From the NCBI GenBank assembly GCA_937898415.1, contig CALDLA010000130.1, positions 1 through 56,666 of the forward strand: DNA of 56,666 bases. The letters are read 5' to 3'. Within the stretch, counting starts at the first letter, position 1; each line of letters begins with the position of its first letter. The DNA is from an uncultured Prevotellaceae bacterium (lineage in GTDB: Bacteria > Bacteroidota > Bacteroidia > Bacteroidales > Bacteroidaceae). The translations under genes and the position numbers were made by a program. Positions 31,553 through 40,922 of the stretch are shown here, piece by piece. A model generated the notes under the pieces. That model did no database searches. It saw only the letters and a program-made list of their open reading frames with translations, and had not been told where the DNA came from.

Positions 31553-33871
31553 CTAATATTTCCTGTAGATGATGGCCATCTGGATAAAGTTGTCATCCTT
31601 AGGATTCAATTTGTAGAATTCCCGGGTGGTTTTGCCATTGATGGTCTCCTTGAAGTTCAATACGCCCGGCTTGATGTCTTTGCCATTGATTTCATAACTA
31701 GAGACCTCTCCAAATTCAGAATACCCACCAAACTCGAATCCACCACTTATCCCCAGTTCATAGACGACTTCCTTGGTGCTGCTCTTCTCTTTATAGACGC
31801 TTTTTACGTTACTGATGCTTGCGCCTCCGGTTGAATGATTTTCAAGGCCGCTGACACTAAACGAGAGAGTGTTCTCATAGTCGGTATCGTCGATGGTGTA
31901 TTTCTCCGTCCGGCTGAAGTGCATGCCCTTGTTGTCCTTGGACGACTCCAGTCCGTCAGTACTGTTTGAGACGGCGCTGCCCCATGCGAGTGAGTAGCCT
32001 GTTTTTATATAATCTCCCTTTATAGATAATGTGTTAATTGTACAGTCAAGATTAATTGACAATTTCGCATAGAGGTAGAAATCATCTTTGTCATCCTTAT
32101 TTTCCTCTTGCTCAATGTATTCGACAACAAGGTCTTGACTGATGCCCTTATCATCATCGACAACCTGCTGGTTGCTCTTCATGGTAACAAAGGCAATCTT
32201 TCCATAATATTTGTTCAGAATAGACATTCCTTCTATCTGAGCAGGATTGTCTTTTGTGGCAGTTCCCAGACAAACATATTCTTTTACTGACTTTTGAGCA
32301 TAGACATATGTCGTAAGTCCTTCCTTGTTCTGGTTTACCTGAATAAGCTTTCCATCGTCTATGAACGCTTTCTTTATCTCTTGGTTTTTTGTATCGTATT
32401 GCAAAGATTTCACAGCGACGCCATAATTGTAGACAAGAGAATTGTCGGTTACAGTAGATAGTGAGGTGGTTTTATTCGCATCGCAATATTCAGGTTCTAT
32501 CCAAAAATTCATACCTCCGCCATTTTCAGCGCAAAGTGTTGATATGGCGTAGTCCTTGTAGCCTTCCGTCGAAAAGAAGTTGATGTTCTTTTCGAGCAGG
32601 AATTTCCTTACTGCATCGTATGCGTTATAAACCTTAGTACCTTCCTTGCGACGATATTCATAGAGGTCAACAATGTCATGGTTGCTTGTTTTCAACGACA
32701 GGTACTCAATAAACGTTGCCAGTCCATAGCCGAAATTCCTATAGTAGAGATACTCACGCTTCTGGGGGAAAAACGATGCCATCACCTTAGGGCCGTGTTC
32801 CCGTGTTATTTCACTATTGATTGAACCTCCAATCAGTTTCTCTGACCAGCAGCCTATGGCTTCGTCGAGCATTGCCCATTCGTCGCCCTTTTCTCCTGTC
32901 TTTGACTTGGTCCAAGCCCAGCGCTTATCGTACATATTGTCGTATATGGCATGGAGTGTCTCATGGATGAGCGTTCTATCGACATTATCTGAAATGGCAT
33001 TATTTTCAGCACATTGGTATAAGTCACTTACTGAAAGATATACAACGCCCCAACTTGAGGCTAAGCAACTATTGGAATACTCACCGCAATTGGACATAGC
33101 CGTGATGATATATTTCAACTTATGATCAATCATTTTATAGCCGTTGTCTTTCAGCTTCTGAAATGTAGTGGGCAGTCGGGCGCTTACTAATCTTATCATA
33201 TCATTCTTGCGACTAGAATATTTGCCCGTAAAGCTAATCCACCAGTCTTTTTCCCGAATGTCCTTTCCCATATCATAGGTCACGCTGAACAGGCTGTCTG
33301 CAGGTGCAGCGTCTGCCCTTGTGGTCGAGGCAAACATATCCTTGGCAAGGCCCACCGTGAAATGAATGTCGTTGTCCTCGTTAGGATCCAATTCCTTGAT
33401 TTCTGTTTCGAGCGTGTTTCCAACAATTTTGGTATCCATCGGTATCACAATGGTCTTTTTCTCGCCAGTGTGTATGTCCCAACCTTGCTGTTGTAGTAAC
33501 ATTACTGCGTTTTGGGGAGAGTCCTCGCATTTGAGCGACAGTTTAATGGTTCGATGTGTGCCCTCTTTCGGGAGGGTTATTTGGTAGAAGTCAGACAGCG
33601 GGTCTGCAAAAGTTACTTTGTCAGCCTGTGCTTTGGTTACAGCCACCTTCACGTCGCTGCTGAATGTGCCGCTGGGGAAGTTGATGGCAATGTCACCCCT
33701 CTTGAGGGTTCCGCCGTCAGGGGTTACTGTTTTGTAATCTCCCTCACTGACGGGAGTGTCGGGTTTGACGGTCTTATCCTGTTCCTCGCTGTCACTACTC
33801 TCGCTGCAAGCTACAAGTGAGGCGAACAGCACGGCCATCAACAATAGTCCGTAGAATCTCAATGTCTTCAT
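31553..33871 (-). CDS. Lipoprotein with ZU5-like domain and HExxH metalloprotease motif
   Basis: 772 residues. The lipobox (FASLVAC) precedes an acidic linker, then a ZU5-like beta domain (residues about 48-175, GGTLKRGDIAINFPSGTFSS). A zinc-protease motif HETLH sits at 303-307, with a possible third ligand, Glu337, in LDEAIG 30 residues on, the gluzincin spacing. The rest is beta-rich with repeats of unknown type. It may be a surface metalloprotease. Family unrecognised, and zinc binding is a prediction only. A weak -7 box lies at 33906-33913. Confidence 0.6.
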   Translation of the reverse strand: MKTLRFYGLLLMAVLFASLVACSESSDSEEQDKTVKPDTPVSEGDYKTVTPDGGTLKRGDIAINFPSGTFSSDVKVAVTKAQADKVTFADPLSDFYQITLPKEGTHRTIKLSLKCEDSPQNAVMLLQQQGWDIHTGEKKTIVIPMDTKIVGNTLETEIKELDPNEDNDIHFTVGLAKDMFASTTRADAAPADSLFSVTYDMGKDIREKDWWISFTGKYSSRKNDMIRLVSARLPTTFQKLKDNGYKMIDHKLKYIITAMSNCGEYSNSCLASSWGVVYLSVSDLYQCAENNAISDNVDRTLIHETLHAIYDNMYDKRWAWTKSKTGEKGDEWAMLDEAIGCWSEKLIGGSINSEITREHGPKVMASFFPQKREYLYYRNFGYGLATFIEYLSLKTSNHDIVDLYEYRRKEGTKVYNAYDAVRKFLLEKNINFFSTEGYKDYAISTLCAENGGGMNFWIEPEYCDANKTTSLSTVTDNSLVYNYGVAVKSLQYDTKNQEIKKAFIDDGKLIQVNQNKEGLTTYVYAQKSVKEYVCLGTATKDNPAQIEGMSILNKYYGKIAFVTMKSNQQVVDDDKGISQDLVVEYIEQEENKDDKDDFYLYAKLSINLDCTINTLSIKGDYIKTGYSLAWGSAVSNSTDGLESSKDNKGMHFSRTEKYTIDDTDYENTLSFSVSGLENHSTGGASISNVKSVYKEKSSTKEVVYELGISGGFEFGGYSEFGEVSSYEINGKDIKPGVLNFKETINGKTTREFYKLNPKDDNFIQMAIIYRKY

Positions 33872-33950
33872 TGCTCAATGGTTTTAGTTAGTACATAATT
33901 TGGTGCAAAAATAAGCAAAATAATCAAAAAAAGCAAGTGTCAAATCAAAA

Positions 33951-33985
33951 AAAGACTATCAAATCATGGAAATGATAGTCTTTTT
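33951..33985. terminator. Terminator between the ZU5/HExxH gene and ychF
   Basis: Eleven-bp stem (aaagactatca / tgatagtcttt), 11-nt loop and a run of T. It lies upstream of the ZU5/HExxH gene (its start is at 33871) and 60 bp after the ychF stop, so it probably ends the ychF transcript. Confidence 0.8.
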
Positions 33986-34043
33986 GCCGGATTTTGCCTT
34001 ATATTTGGGCAAAGGCGTAGGTATGTGAAGGATTGTATTAAAA

Positions 34044-35144
34044 TTACACGTTGAAACGGAAGTGCATGATGTCGCCGTCCTGAACCACATAGTCCTTGCC
34101 CTCGACGGCGAGTTTGCCGGCTTCGCGGACGGCGGCCTCGGAGCCGTACTGGATGTAGTCGGCGTACTTGATGACCTCAGCCCGTATAAAACCTTTTTCG
34201 AAGTCGGTGTGGATGACGCCGGCACATTGTGGAGCCTTCCAGCCCTTCTTGTAGGTCCAAGCCTTTACTTCCATCTCGCCGGCGGTGATGAAGGTCTCGA
34301 GGTTGAGCAGGGCGTAGGCCTTCTTGATGAGGCGGTTGACACCGCTCTCCTCCAAGCCCAGCTCCTCCAAGAACAGCTGCTTGTCCTCGTAGGATTCCAG
34401 TTCGGCAATATCTTCCTCCGTCTTGGCGGCGATGACCATCATCTCAGCACCCTCTTCCTTGGCCAGCTCCCCTACCCTCTTGGTAAAGTCGTTGCCGCTC
34501 TTGGCATCAGCCTCGCCGACGTTGCAAACATAGAGTACGGGCTTCGAGGTCAGCAGGAACAAGTTGCGGGCGCAGTCCTGCTCGTCCTTCGACTCAAACT
34601 CCACGATACGGGCGTTCTTGCCTTGTTCCAGCACCTCTTTGTAGGCATGAAGTACCGTCACTTCCACCTTGGCGTCCTTATTACCAGCCGCAGCAACCTT
34701 CTCCGTCTTGGCCAGTCGGCCCTCGATGGTCTCGAGGTCCTTCAGCTGCAGTTCGGTGTCGATGATTTCCTTGTCGCGGATGGGGTCGATAGTGCCGTCA
34801 ACGTGGGTGATGTTATCATCCTCGAAGCAGCGCAGCACGTGGATGATAGCGTCCGTCTCGCGAATGTTTCCAAGGAACTTGTTGCCCAAGCCCTCACCCT
34901 TGGAGGCACCCTTCACGAGTCCTGCAATGTCCACGATTTCGCAAGTGGCGGGCACGATGCGACCCGGATGCACCAGCTCAGCGAGTTTTGTCAGTCGCTC
35001 ATCGGGTACGGTAATGACGCCTACGTTAGGCTCGATCGTACAAAAAGGGAAGTTAGCTGCCTGTGCCTTTGCACTCGACAAACAGTTGAAAAGTGTGGAC
35101 TTACCTACGTTAGGCAGTCCCACAATACCACATTTTAATGCCAT
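34044..35144 (-). CDS. ychF: Ribosome-binding GTPase/ATPase YchF (OLA1)
   Basis: 366 residues. G1 is GLPNVGKSTLFNCL (residues about 8-21), G3 is DIAGLVKGASKGEGLG, and the TGS domain lies at the C-terminus (AWTYKKGWKAPQCAGVIHTD). YchF binds the ribosome and prefers ATP; it is tied to stress responses. A -7 box TACCTTTG occurs about 31 nt upstream on the minus strand (35175-35182). Single-gene unit. Confidence 0.97.
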   Translation of the reverse strand: MALKCGIVGLPNVGKSTLFNCLSSAKAQAANFPFCTIEPNVGVITVPDERLTKLAELVHPGRIVPATCEIVDIAGLVKGASKGEGLGNKFLGNIRETDAIIHVLRCFEDDNITHVDGTIDPIRDKEIIDTELQLKDLETIEGRLAKTEKVAAAGNKDAKVEVTVLHAYKEVLEQGKNARIVEFESKDEQDCARNLFLLTSKPVLYVCNVGEADAKSGNDFTKRVGELAKEEGAEMMVIAAKTEEDIAELESYEDKQLFLEELGLEESGVNRLIKKAYALLNLETFITAGEMEVKAWTYKKGWKAPQCAGVIHTDFEKGFIRAEVIKYADYIQYGSEAAVREAGKLAVEGKDYVVQDGDIMHFRFNV

Positions 35145-35197
35145 TTTCTTTTATAAACGTTTATAATCTGGGTGCAAAGGTAGTCATTTTAATTTGA

Positions 35198-36166
35198 TTA
35201 GTAGGGCTTTTTAATGATTTTTTTGCCTTTCCAGAGGTAGATACCCGCGGGCAGACCGTCGAGTGAGGCTGCATCACGGCGTATAAGGCGACCGTCAAGG
35301 GTATAGACATCGGCGGCAGGTGAGTCGTTTGCTAGGAGGTTGATACCCGTGTCTTCGTTGATGGGCTGGATGCCTGTTATCATGTCCTGATAGCTATTGA
35401 AACTGTAGCCCGGCGGGTCCAGCAGGTCAATGTCGTAATAGCCATCCTCGTGGCCGTACCAGCCCCAGTTGACGTGTACCAGTCCGTCCTCATTGTAGCC
35501 GTCGATGACAAACGAGTGGGCATAGATGCCTTCCGTCAGGCTGATGCTGATAGCCTCATAGAAGATAGGTCGTCCGTTAGTCAGTTCTTCGCGAACCATA
35601 TTAAGCCATTCGTCACGACTATAGTCGCTACGCATACGAGTCTGCATCCGCTCGCCGTCGTAGTGGAAGTATTTGACTAAGGCATCGCCAGCCGTGAAGT
35701 TGGTGGAAAAGGAAAAAGTCTTCTCGAACAGCATGTTACTGGCAACGGCACAATGATAGAGCAGCTGGGCTACGGCGCGTGCCTGAGCCTCAGTGTAGTC
35801 GCCGCTGTAGTCGTCAATCATGTTGTCCCAATCGTAGTTGGCCTCTGAAAAATCCACTTTGAACGTATTGGCGTTCGTGCTTAGAACGGGATAGACGACG
35901 CTATGACTGCCTTCGCCCTGAGCGGGCCATTGGTGGTAGCGCATAATCTGTCCCATAGCCACCGCTACACAGCCAACACGGCAATGCTGTTCATCGGGCA
36001 GATAGCCGGCCCAGGGTGTCGGTTCTTTCAGTGGACACATGAAGTTGTAGGGTGCCCGCTGGCCCCACGTCGAGGAGAGTAGTGGTGCCACCGATGGCGG
36101 ATATTCGCTGGCGTATGTCGTAACAACAGCTAACACGAGCAGTAACAACACCCTAACAATCTTCAT
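35198..36166 (-). CDS. C10 (streptopain-type) cysteine peptidase without propeptide
   Basis: 322 residues. After a signal peptide (about 1-19) the mature-type catalytic domain starts almost at once. The catalytic Cys is C66 in HCRVGCVAVAMGQIMRYH and the His is H217 in AHSFVIDGY; VNWGWYG follows. The tail (DVYTLDGRLIRRDAASLDG) is a type IX-like sorting signal. Streptopain and interpain A carry a long propeptide that keeps the enzyme inactive; here it is missing. Its ATG overlaps the stop of the 631-aa gene upstream (ATGA), which is odd for a secreted protease in a helicase operon. Confidence 0.85.
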   Translation of the reverse strand: MKIVRVLLLLVLAVVTTYASEYPPSVAPLLSSTWGQRAPYNFMCPLKEPTPWAGYLPDEQHCRVGCVAVAMGQIMRYHQWPAQGEGSHSVVYPVLSTNANTFKVDFSEANYDWDNMIDDYSGDYTEAQARAVAQLLYHCAVASNMLFEKTFSFSTNFTAGDALVKYFHYDGERMQTRMRSDYSRDEWLNMVREELTNGRPIFYEAISISLTEGIYAHSFVIDGYNEDGLVHVNWGWYGHEDGYYDIDLLDPPGYSFNSYQDMITGIQPINEDTGINLLANDSPAADVYTLDGRLIRRDAASLDGLPAGIYLWKGKKIIKKPY

Positions 36167-38058
36167 AACAGATAGCCGTGTTTCTTTAGTTGTGTTTCGA
36201 ACTTCTTGAGGTCATCGTTCTTGACCAAGATACGATAACCCTCAGCGCGGATGACCAGCTGACGCAGTATGGGGTCGGTAGTAATCAGTTGGATGAGGTC
36301 GCGGTTTTGTGGGTCAAGGACATAACGCTTATAGTTGGTGTTGTCTTCCTTCAGCGGGTGGCAGTGTTGCAGCAGCGACTGGAAGAACTGTTCCCAGAGA
36401 GGTGGCAAGTCGCTGGAGATGAACTGTCTGAAAATCTTGATTTTCGACTCCACGTCAGCCTTCGTGTGACAGCTGGAGAGAAACGAAAGAGCCGATGACT
36501 CGAAGCGGTTCTTGGAGATGGGCTGTGAGGTGTCCATCAGCAGTTGGGCGTAGGGGTTTGGCTCAACGAGTGAGCGAATGATGAGCCGCTCGGGGTCGAG
36601 CTCGAAGTACGCAATGTGCTCCTGTTCGGGGGCTTCGTAGTCATCTGTCAGCCCTAAGGCATAGCGGCCTAAAGGCGTCAGACGGATAAACTCGAGCGAT
36701 TCAAAAGGCGACAGGCCGTCATCGATGTCTTCGTTGATAGCAATCTCGGCTGCGCCGACGCTAGCCAGCAGGAAGGCGCACGTCTGTAATCCCGTATATC
36801 CGAACTCCATTGCATAATTGTTGGCGGCAATGACTTGTCCGGAGTATTCATTGGTCATCTGTGTGCTCGACTGCTCGTCGTTCGGATGAAACACGAGGGT
36901 GGTGAAGCGTGAGGTGTTTTCGCCGTTCTCGATGCCGTAGATTTTCAGGTAGATGTCTCGTATGCTGACCCAACGGTCAGGCTCTTCGCGAAGCCAGGTG
37001 AACATGATGTTGCAGAGTTTGCCCTGACGACCGTAGTTGGTCATCTGCTGTCGCAGACCCTTGATGTGCGGATAGAGCAGGTTGATTAACCAAAAACTGA
37101 GTCGTGAAAACTCGCAGAGCAACAAGCGCAGCGTATCTTCATACGTAAGGTTATCATCCTTGACGAGGAACTCCTTGGCGAGGGTCAGCAACGGTATGTA
37201 GGAGAAGGCGCGCAGATTGGCCCGGAACTCCGTTGTGTCGCCAGGAAAGAACTCGGCCAATGCCAATTTCTTCTGGGCGCGCTTCATGTCGGCTGTGCCC
37301 ACACCTTTCTTTTTTAAAGGGAACTCGCCTTGCTGGTAGAGTCCGCAGAAGAGCTGATAGTGAGCCTGACTGTCAGCCTCAAACAGCAACGTACGATAGT
37401 GACCTTCAGGCAGTTCGTTCAGACCAACCTCCTGGTCAAAAGCTTCAGGGAAGAAGATGGGCAGGAAGAGGGCGTGGATAGCCGGGCTGATGGTGATATA
37501 GCTCTCATAGTCGCGATAGCCATAGCGCCCCACTTCGGCAGAGCGGAAGCTCTCTGTTCTGAACCAGCCGTACTCACGCTTGTTCCAGACAATCTTGTCG
37601 CTATAGTAATAGTATGAGCGCTCTTGACTGAACAGGTTGGTGGTGCTCTTGAGTATCTTTTTGGCTTCCTTCTGGGTGACAAACAGCTTGAAGAGCACCG
37701 TGCGCCATAGCTCTTTCATTCCGTCGCTCAACGAGTCGATGTACAACTTCAGGTTCTGCTCACTGGCCAATATGAGGGCCACACCTTGCGCAATGGCGTG
37801 TTTCGACGAATTGGTTTTCGTCATCAGCGTGGCCTCTGTAGCTTCAACGAGACGTCCGTTTCGGGTGGCGCGCATCACCTTGCCATACTGGTTGAACCAT
37901 GGGATGAACGTCTCGGCGTAGTTGAGCAGTTGGTTCTTGGTGCAACGGCCCTCCAAGAAGTTTACAATATTGCCCCATTGCTCGCCGGTAGGCTCTTCGA
38001 GCACGAGGTTAGGCAGTGTGGGGACGGTATTTCCGAATAAGTCTTCGTTTGGCATCAT
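36163..38058 (-). CDS. Uncharacterised protein, partner of the SNF2 helicase
   Basis: 631 residues, soluble, no signal peptide and no catalytic motif I recognise. A middle region (EEPDRWVSIRDIYLKIYGI) could be a winged-helix fold. It starts 17 bp after the SNF2 gene in the same direction and its stop overlaps the next start. The conserved pairing suggests a subunit or adaptor of the helicase, as in SNF2-based remodelling or defence complexes. That is inference from position. An alternative Met is one codon in. Confidence 0.55.
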   Translation of the reverse strand: MMPNEDLFGNTVPTLPNLVLEEPTGEQWGNIVNFLEGRCTKNQLLNYAETFIPWFNQYGKVMRATRNGRLVEATEATLMTKTNSSKHAIAQGVALILASEQNLKLYIDSLSDGMKELWRTVLFKLFVTQKEAKKILKSTTNLFSQERSYYYYSDKIVWNKREYGWFRTESFRSAEVGRYGYRDYESYITISPAIHALFLPIFFPEAFDQEVGLNELPEGHYRTLLFEADSQAHYQLFCGLYQQGEFPLKKKGVGTADMKRAQKKLALAEFFPGDTTEFRANLRAFSYIPLLTLAKEFLVKDDNLTYEDTLRLLLCEFSRLSFWLINLLYPHIKGLRQQMTNYGRQGKLCNIMFTWLREEPDRWVSIRDIYLKIYGIENGENTSRFTTLVFHPNDEQSSTQMTNEYSGQVIAANNYAMEFGYTGLQTCAFLLASVGAAEIAINEDIDDGLSPFESLEFIRLTPLGRYALGLTDDYEAPEQEHIAYFELDPERLIIRSLVEPNPYAQLLMDTSQPISKNRFESSALSFLSSCHTKADVESKIKIFRQFISSDLPPLWEQFFQSLLQHCHPLKEDNTNYKRYVLDPQNRDLIQLITTDPILRQLVIRAEGYRILVKNDDLKKFETQLKKHGYLL

Positions 38059-38074
38059 TTTTCAATTTTTGTCT

Positions 38075-40858
38075 TCAATTTCCAAAGATGTACTTGATAT
38101 CTTCCTCGGTCAGTCGCTTGGTGATGGCAGCGTCACCTGTAATGAGGCTGTCGGCGAGGTCCTGCTTCTGTTGTTGCAGCAGACGGATTTTTTCTTCAAT
38201 GGTGTCGCGGGTAATGAGGGCAAAACTGAGCACCTTGGCTTTCTGCCCAATGCGGTGCAGACGGTTGATGGCCTGCTCCTCGGCCGCCTTGTTCCACCAC
38301 GGTTCAAAGATATAGACGGTGTCGGCGACGGTGAGGTTCAACCCTACTCCACCCGTCTTCAATGTCATCAACAGGGCGCGGCAGTTGGGGTCATTCTGGA
38401 AACGTTCCACAACGGCACGACGGTCGCGGGTGGAGCCAGTCATCGTGGTGTAGTCAATGCCCAATTCCGTCAGCCGTTCGCCTACCAGTTCGATACCGGC
38501 TATGAAGTTGAAGAAGATGACCACCTTGTGGCCGCCTGCCACCGCCTCCTCCACCTGTTCGCAAAGCAGCAGAATCTTAGGCGAGGCAATGGCACCGTCG
38601 CTCAGGCTTTCGGGGACAGAGGCAATGCGGCGAAGCTCGGAGAGCGCCTGGAACATCATCATCTGCGACTTCTCAATGCCCTGCGTCTTGATACTCTGCT
38701 GAATGGTCTGCTGATAGTACTGACGGCGCTCTTCGTAGAACTGCGCATGGCTGGGTTCCATCTCGACGTAGAGCGTCTGCTCTGTGCGGTCGGGCAGTTC
38801 TTTGAGCACGTCCTTCTTCAGGCGGCGCAGCATAAAAGGAAAAATCTTGCGGCGTAGGGATTCGGTAGCCTCCTTGTCGGCATCGTGTTGAATGGGTGAG
38901 GCGTACTGACGGTTGAAGTCGTCGAGTGTGCCAAGCATGGCGGGATTCAGGAAGCGATAGAGCGAGTAAAGTTCCGTCAGGTTGTTCTCTATCGGCGTAC
39001 CGCTCAGGGCTAGGCGGTGCCTGCCGTTCAACAGCAGGACGGCCTGCGTCGTTTGCGACTGCAAGTTCTTGATGTTCTGCGATTCGTCGAGGATGATGTA
39101 GTGGAACTCCTGTTTGCGGAACTGCTCAATGTCGTTGCGTACTAAGGCGTAGGTGGTCAGTATCAGCTGCTGCTTCATGGCCTCCTTCAGGTCGCGCTGC
39201 TGGCCGTAGTAGGTATAGTAGGTCAGCTGGGGCGCAAACTTCTTTAGCTCGTCCTGCCAGTTGAAGAGTAGCGAACGGGGCATGACGATGAGCGAGGATT
39301 TCTTCTCCTTGGGATAAACCCTGGTCAGCATCGTGATGGTCTGCAATGTCTTGCCAAGTCCCATATCATCGGCTAAGCAGCCACCGAAGTTATTGTCGTA
39401 GAGGTAGTTGATCCACTTTACGCCCTCCTTTTGATAGTTGCGCAGCTTGGCGTTGACACCCGTCGTAGAGAGCCGCTTCGAGGCCAACTGGTTGAAGCCC
39501 TCGTAGAACCCCCGATAGTGCTCGAAGGTTTTCCCTTCGAGTTTCTCTGCTAACAGGCTCTCAATCTCAGGCAGGTCGAAGAACGACACTTTTACCTTGT
39601 CGCCCTTCTCCACCTTTCGGAAGATGCGCTCTAACCGCTTCACGTATTGCTCGTCAACCAGTCCGCGCTGACCGTCGCTCAGCGTAACATACTTCTGTTT
39701 GTTATACTGCTGCAGGAACGAGCGGAGCGACATTTCCTGGCCCTCGATGTCGATGGTGGCCGAGCCTTCAAGGAAGTCAATGCCCGACGACAGCTTCAGG
39801 TTCATCTTGGGAGCAATGGGCTTTACCTTGTAGTCTTTCAGCCGTTCGGCACCAAGTAGCTGGTAGCGACGCACTAACTGCGGCAGCGCCTGTAGTAGAA
39901 AAGGACCGGCTACGTCCTGCGGAATGATGAACTCGCCACCGTCGTCCCAGACGTCCTTGGCCGCAGTCTTCGTTGGGGCGTAGGCAATGATGGTTTTTCT
40001 CAATTCAGCCTCGTCCTGAGCCTCGTCAGTATGTACGATGCGGCGCAATAGCACCTGGTGTTCCATCGTCAGCGTGCATAGGCAGGTCAGGTCAAAACGT
40101 TCAGCAAAGTCGGCATCGGTGCCAGGCAGGGTGTGCGTCAGCCGCAGGTAGAGCGCCATATCAGCGTCCACCTTCTCGATGATGATGGTAGGAACGGTTG
40201 TCACTGTTTGTTCTGAACGCACCAGTTGGTAGTCCTCGTAGTCGAGGTCAACATTGTCAATATACGAATAAAACACCGAGAGGTATTGCTCCAGGAGGGT
40301 TTGTGGAAACGGTTCTTGGAAAAAACCGATGCGCAGGTAGTTCTCACCCAATGAGGCGATGGGACAGATGGTGTCACCAATCAGGGCGAAGACGTCGCTC
40401 AGCAGCTGGAACATTTGTGGTGGCTGACCTTCGGCGCGGGCAAAAAGCATGGGTGTACACTGGCCTTTGTTTGTTGAAATCTGCAAGCTAACTGTGGCTG
40501 GCGTGTCGCTTACCTTGATAGGCTTCAACTGACTGTTTACCAGGTTGTCGCAGCGTAGCAAGGCAAACAACAAGTAAGGGTAGTCGTGTAGCCGGATACC
40601 GTTGTCCTCACTCGTGTCCCAACTGATGCGCATGGCCTGTTCCTGTCGGATGGTGTCGATGATGCGCAGCACGTTGAACGTTTCGCCCTGATACTGTTTG
40701 TAATCAGGCGTTATAGGGTTGCCGTTATCGTCAACAATGTTGATCATTGCGCCCCGTTCGAAGGTTAGTTTGAACAGCACGCTTGTTTTGCTACCGCCCT
40801 TTGTTGGACTGCTGAGGCGGAAGTTGTTTTTATGGAATTGACTGAGGAAATCGTTCAT
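38075..40858 (-). CDS. SNF2-family DEAD/DEAH helicase
   Basis: 927 residues. The N-terminal 430 or so residues are a bacterial SNF2-associated region. The helicase core has Walker A DDMGLGKTLQTI (about residue 490), Walker B LDESQNIKN, motif III SGTPIENNLTELYSLYRFL and in the second lobe TGSTRDRRAVVERFQ, KTGGVGLNL and NRLHRIGQ. Such proteins translocate on duplex DNA to remodel bound proteins. First gene of a three-gene operon with the 631-aa partner and the C10 peptidase. A -7 box (TACCTTTG) ends 7 nt before the ATG. Confidence 0.93.
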   Translation of the reverse strand: MNDFLSQFHKNNFRLSSPTKGGSKTSVLFKLTFERGAMINIVDDNGNPITPDYKQYQGETFNVLRIIDTIRQEQAMRISWDTSEDNGIRLHDYPYLLFALLRCDNLVNSQLKPIKVSDTPATVSLQISTNKGQCTPMLFARAEGQPPQMFQLLSDVFALIGDTICPIASLGENYLRIGFFQEPFPQTLLEQYLSVFYSYIDNVDLDYEDYQLVRSEQTVTTVPTIIIEKVDADMALYLRLTHTLPGTDADFAERFDLTCLCTLTMEHQVLLRRIVHTDEAQDEAELRKTIIAYAPTKTAAKDVWDDGGEFIIPQDVAGPFLLQALPQLVRRYQLLGAERLKDYKVKPIAPKMNLKLSSGIDFLEGSATIDIEGQEMSLRSFLQQYNKQKYVTLSDGQRGLVDEQYVKRLERIFRKVEKGDKVKVSFFDLPEIESLLAEKLEGKTFEHYRGFYEGFNQLASKRLSTTGVNAKLRNYQKEGVKWINYLYDNNFGGCLADDMGLGKTLQTITMLTRVYPKEKKSSLIVMPRSLLFNWQDELKKFAPQLTYYTYYGQQRDLKEAMKQQLILTTYALVRNDIEQFRKQEFHYIILDESQNIKNLQSQTTQAVLLLNGRHRLALSGTPIENNLTELYSLYRFLNPAMLGTLDDFNRQYASPIQHDADKEATESLRRKIFPFMLRRLKKDVLKELPDRTEQTLYVEMEPSHAQFYEERRQYYQQTIQQSIKTQGIEKSQMMMFQALSELRRIASVPESLSDGAIASPKILLLCEQVEEAVAGGHKVVIFFNFIAGIELVGERLTELGIDYTTMTGSTRDRRAVVERFQNDPNCRALLMTLKTGGVGLNLTVADTVYIFEPWWNKAAEEQAINRLHRIGQKAKVLSFALITRDTIEEKIRLLQQQKQDLADSLITGDAAITKRLTEEDIKYIFGN

Positions 40859-40865
40859 AATGCCA

Positions 40866-40899
40866 CAAAGGTAGACATTATTTCTGAGAAATCAACAAA
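40866..40899 (-). promoter_or_regulatory. SNF2 operon promoter
   Basis: Minus strand: TTTG (40896-40899), 22-bp spacer, TACCTTTG (40866-40873). Only seven bases separate the box from the ATG, so the leader is very short. Confidence 0.5.
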
Positions 40900-40922
40900 C
40901 GGCCTCTTTCTTTTTCCTTTTT

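Noticed and set aside
34062..35138. 358-codon plus-strand ORF opposite ychF
   Set aside because: Shadow frame of a well-recognised GTPase.
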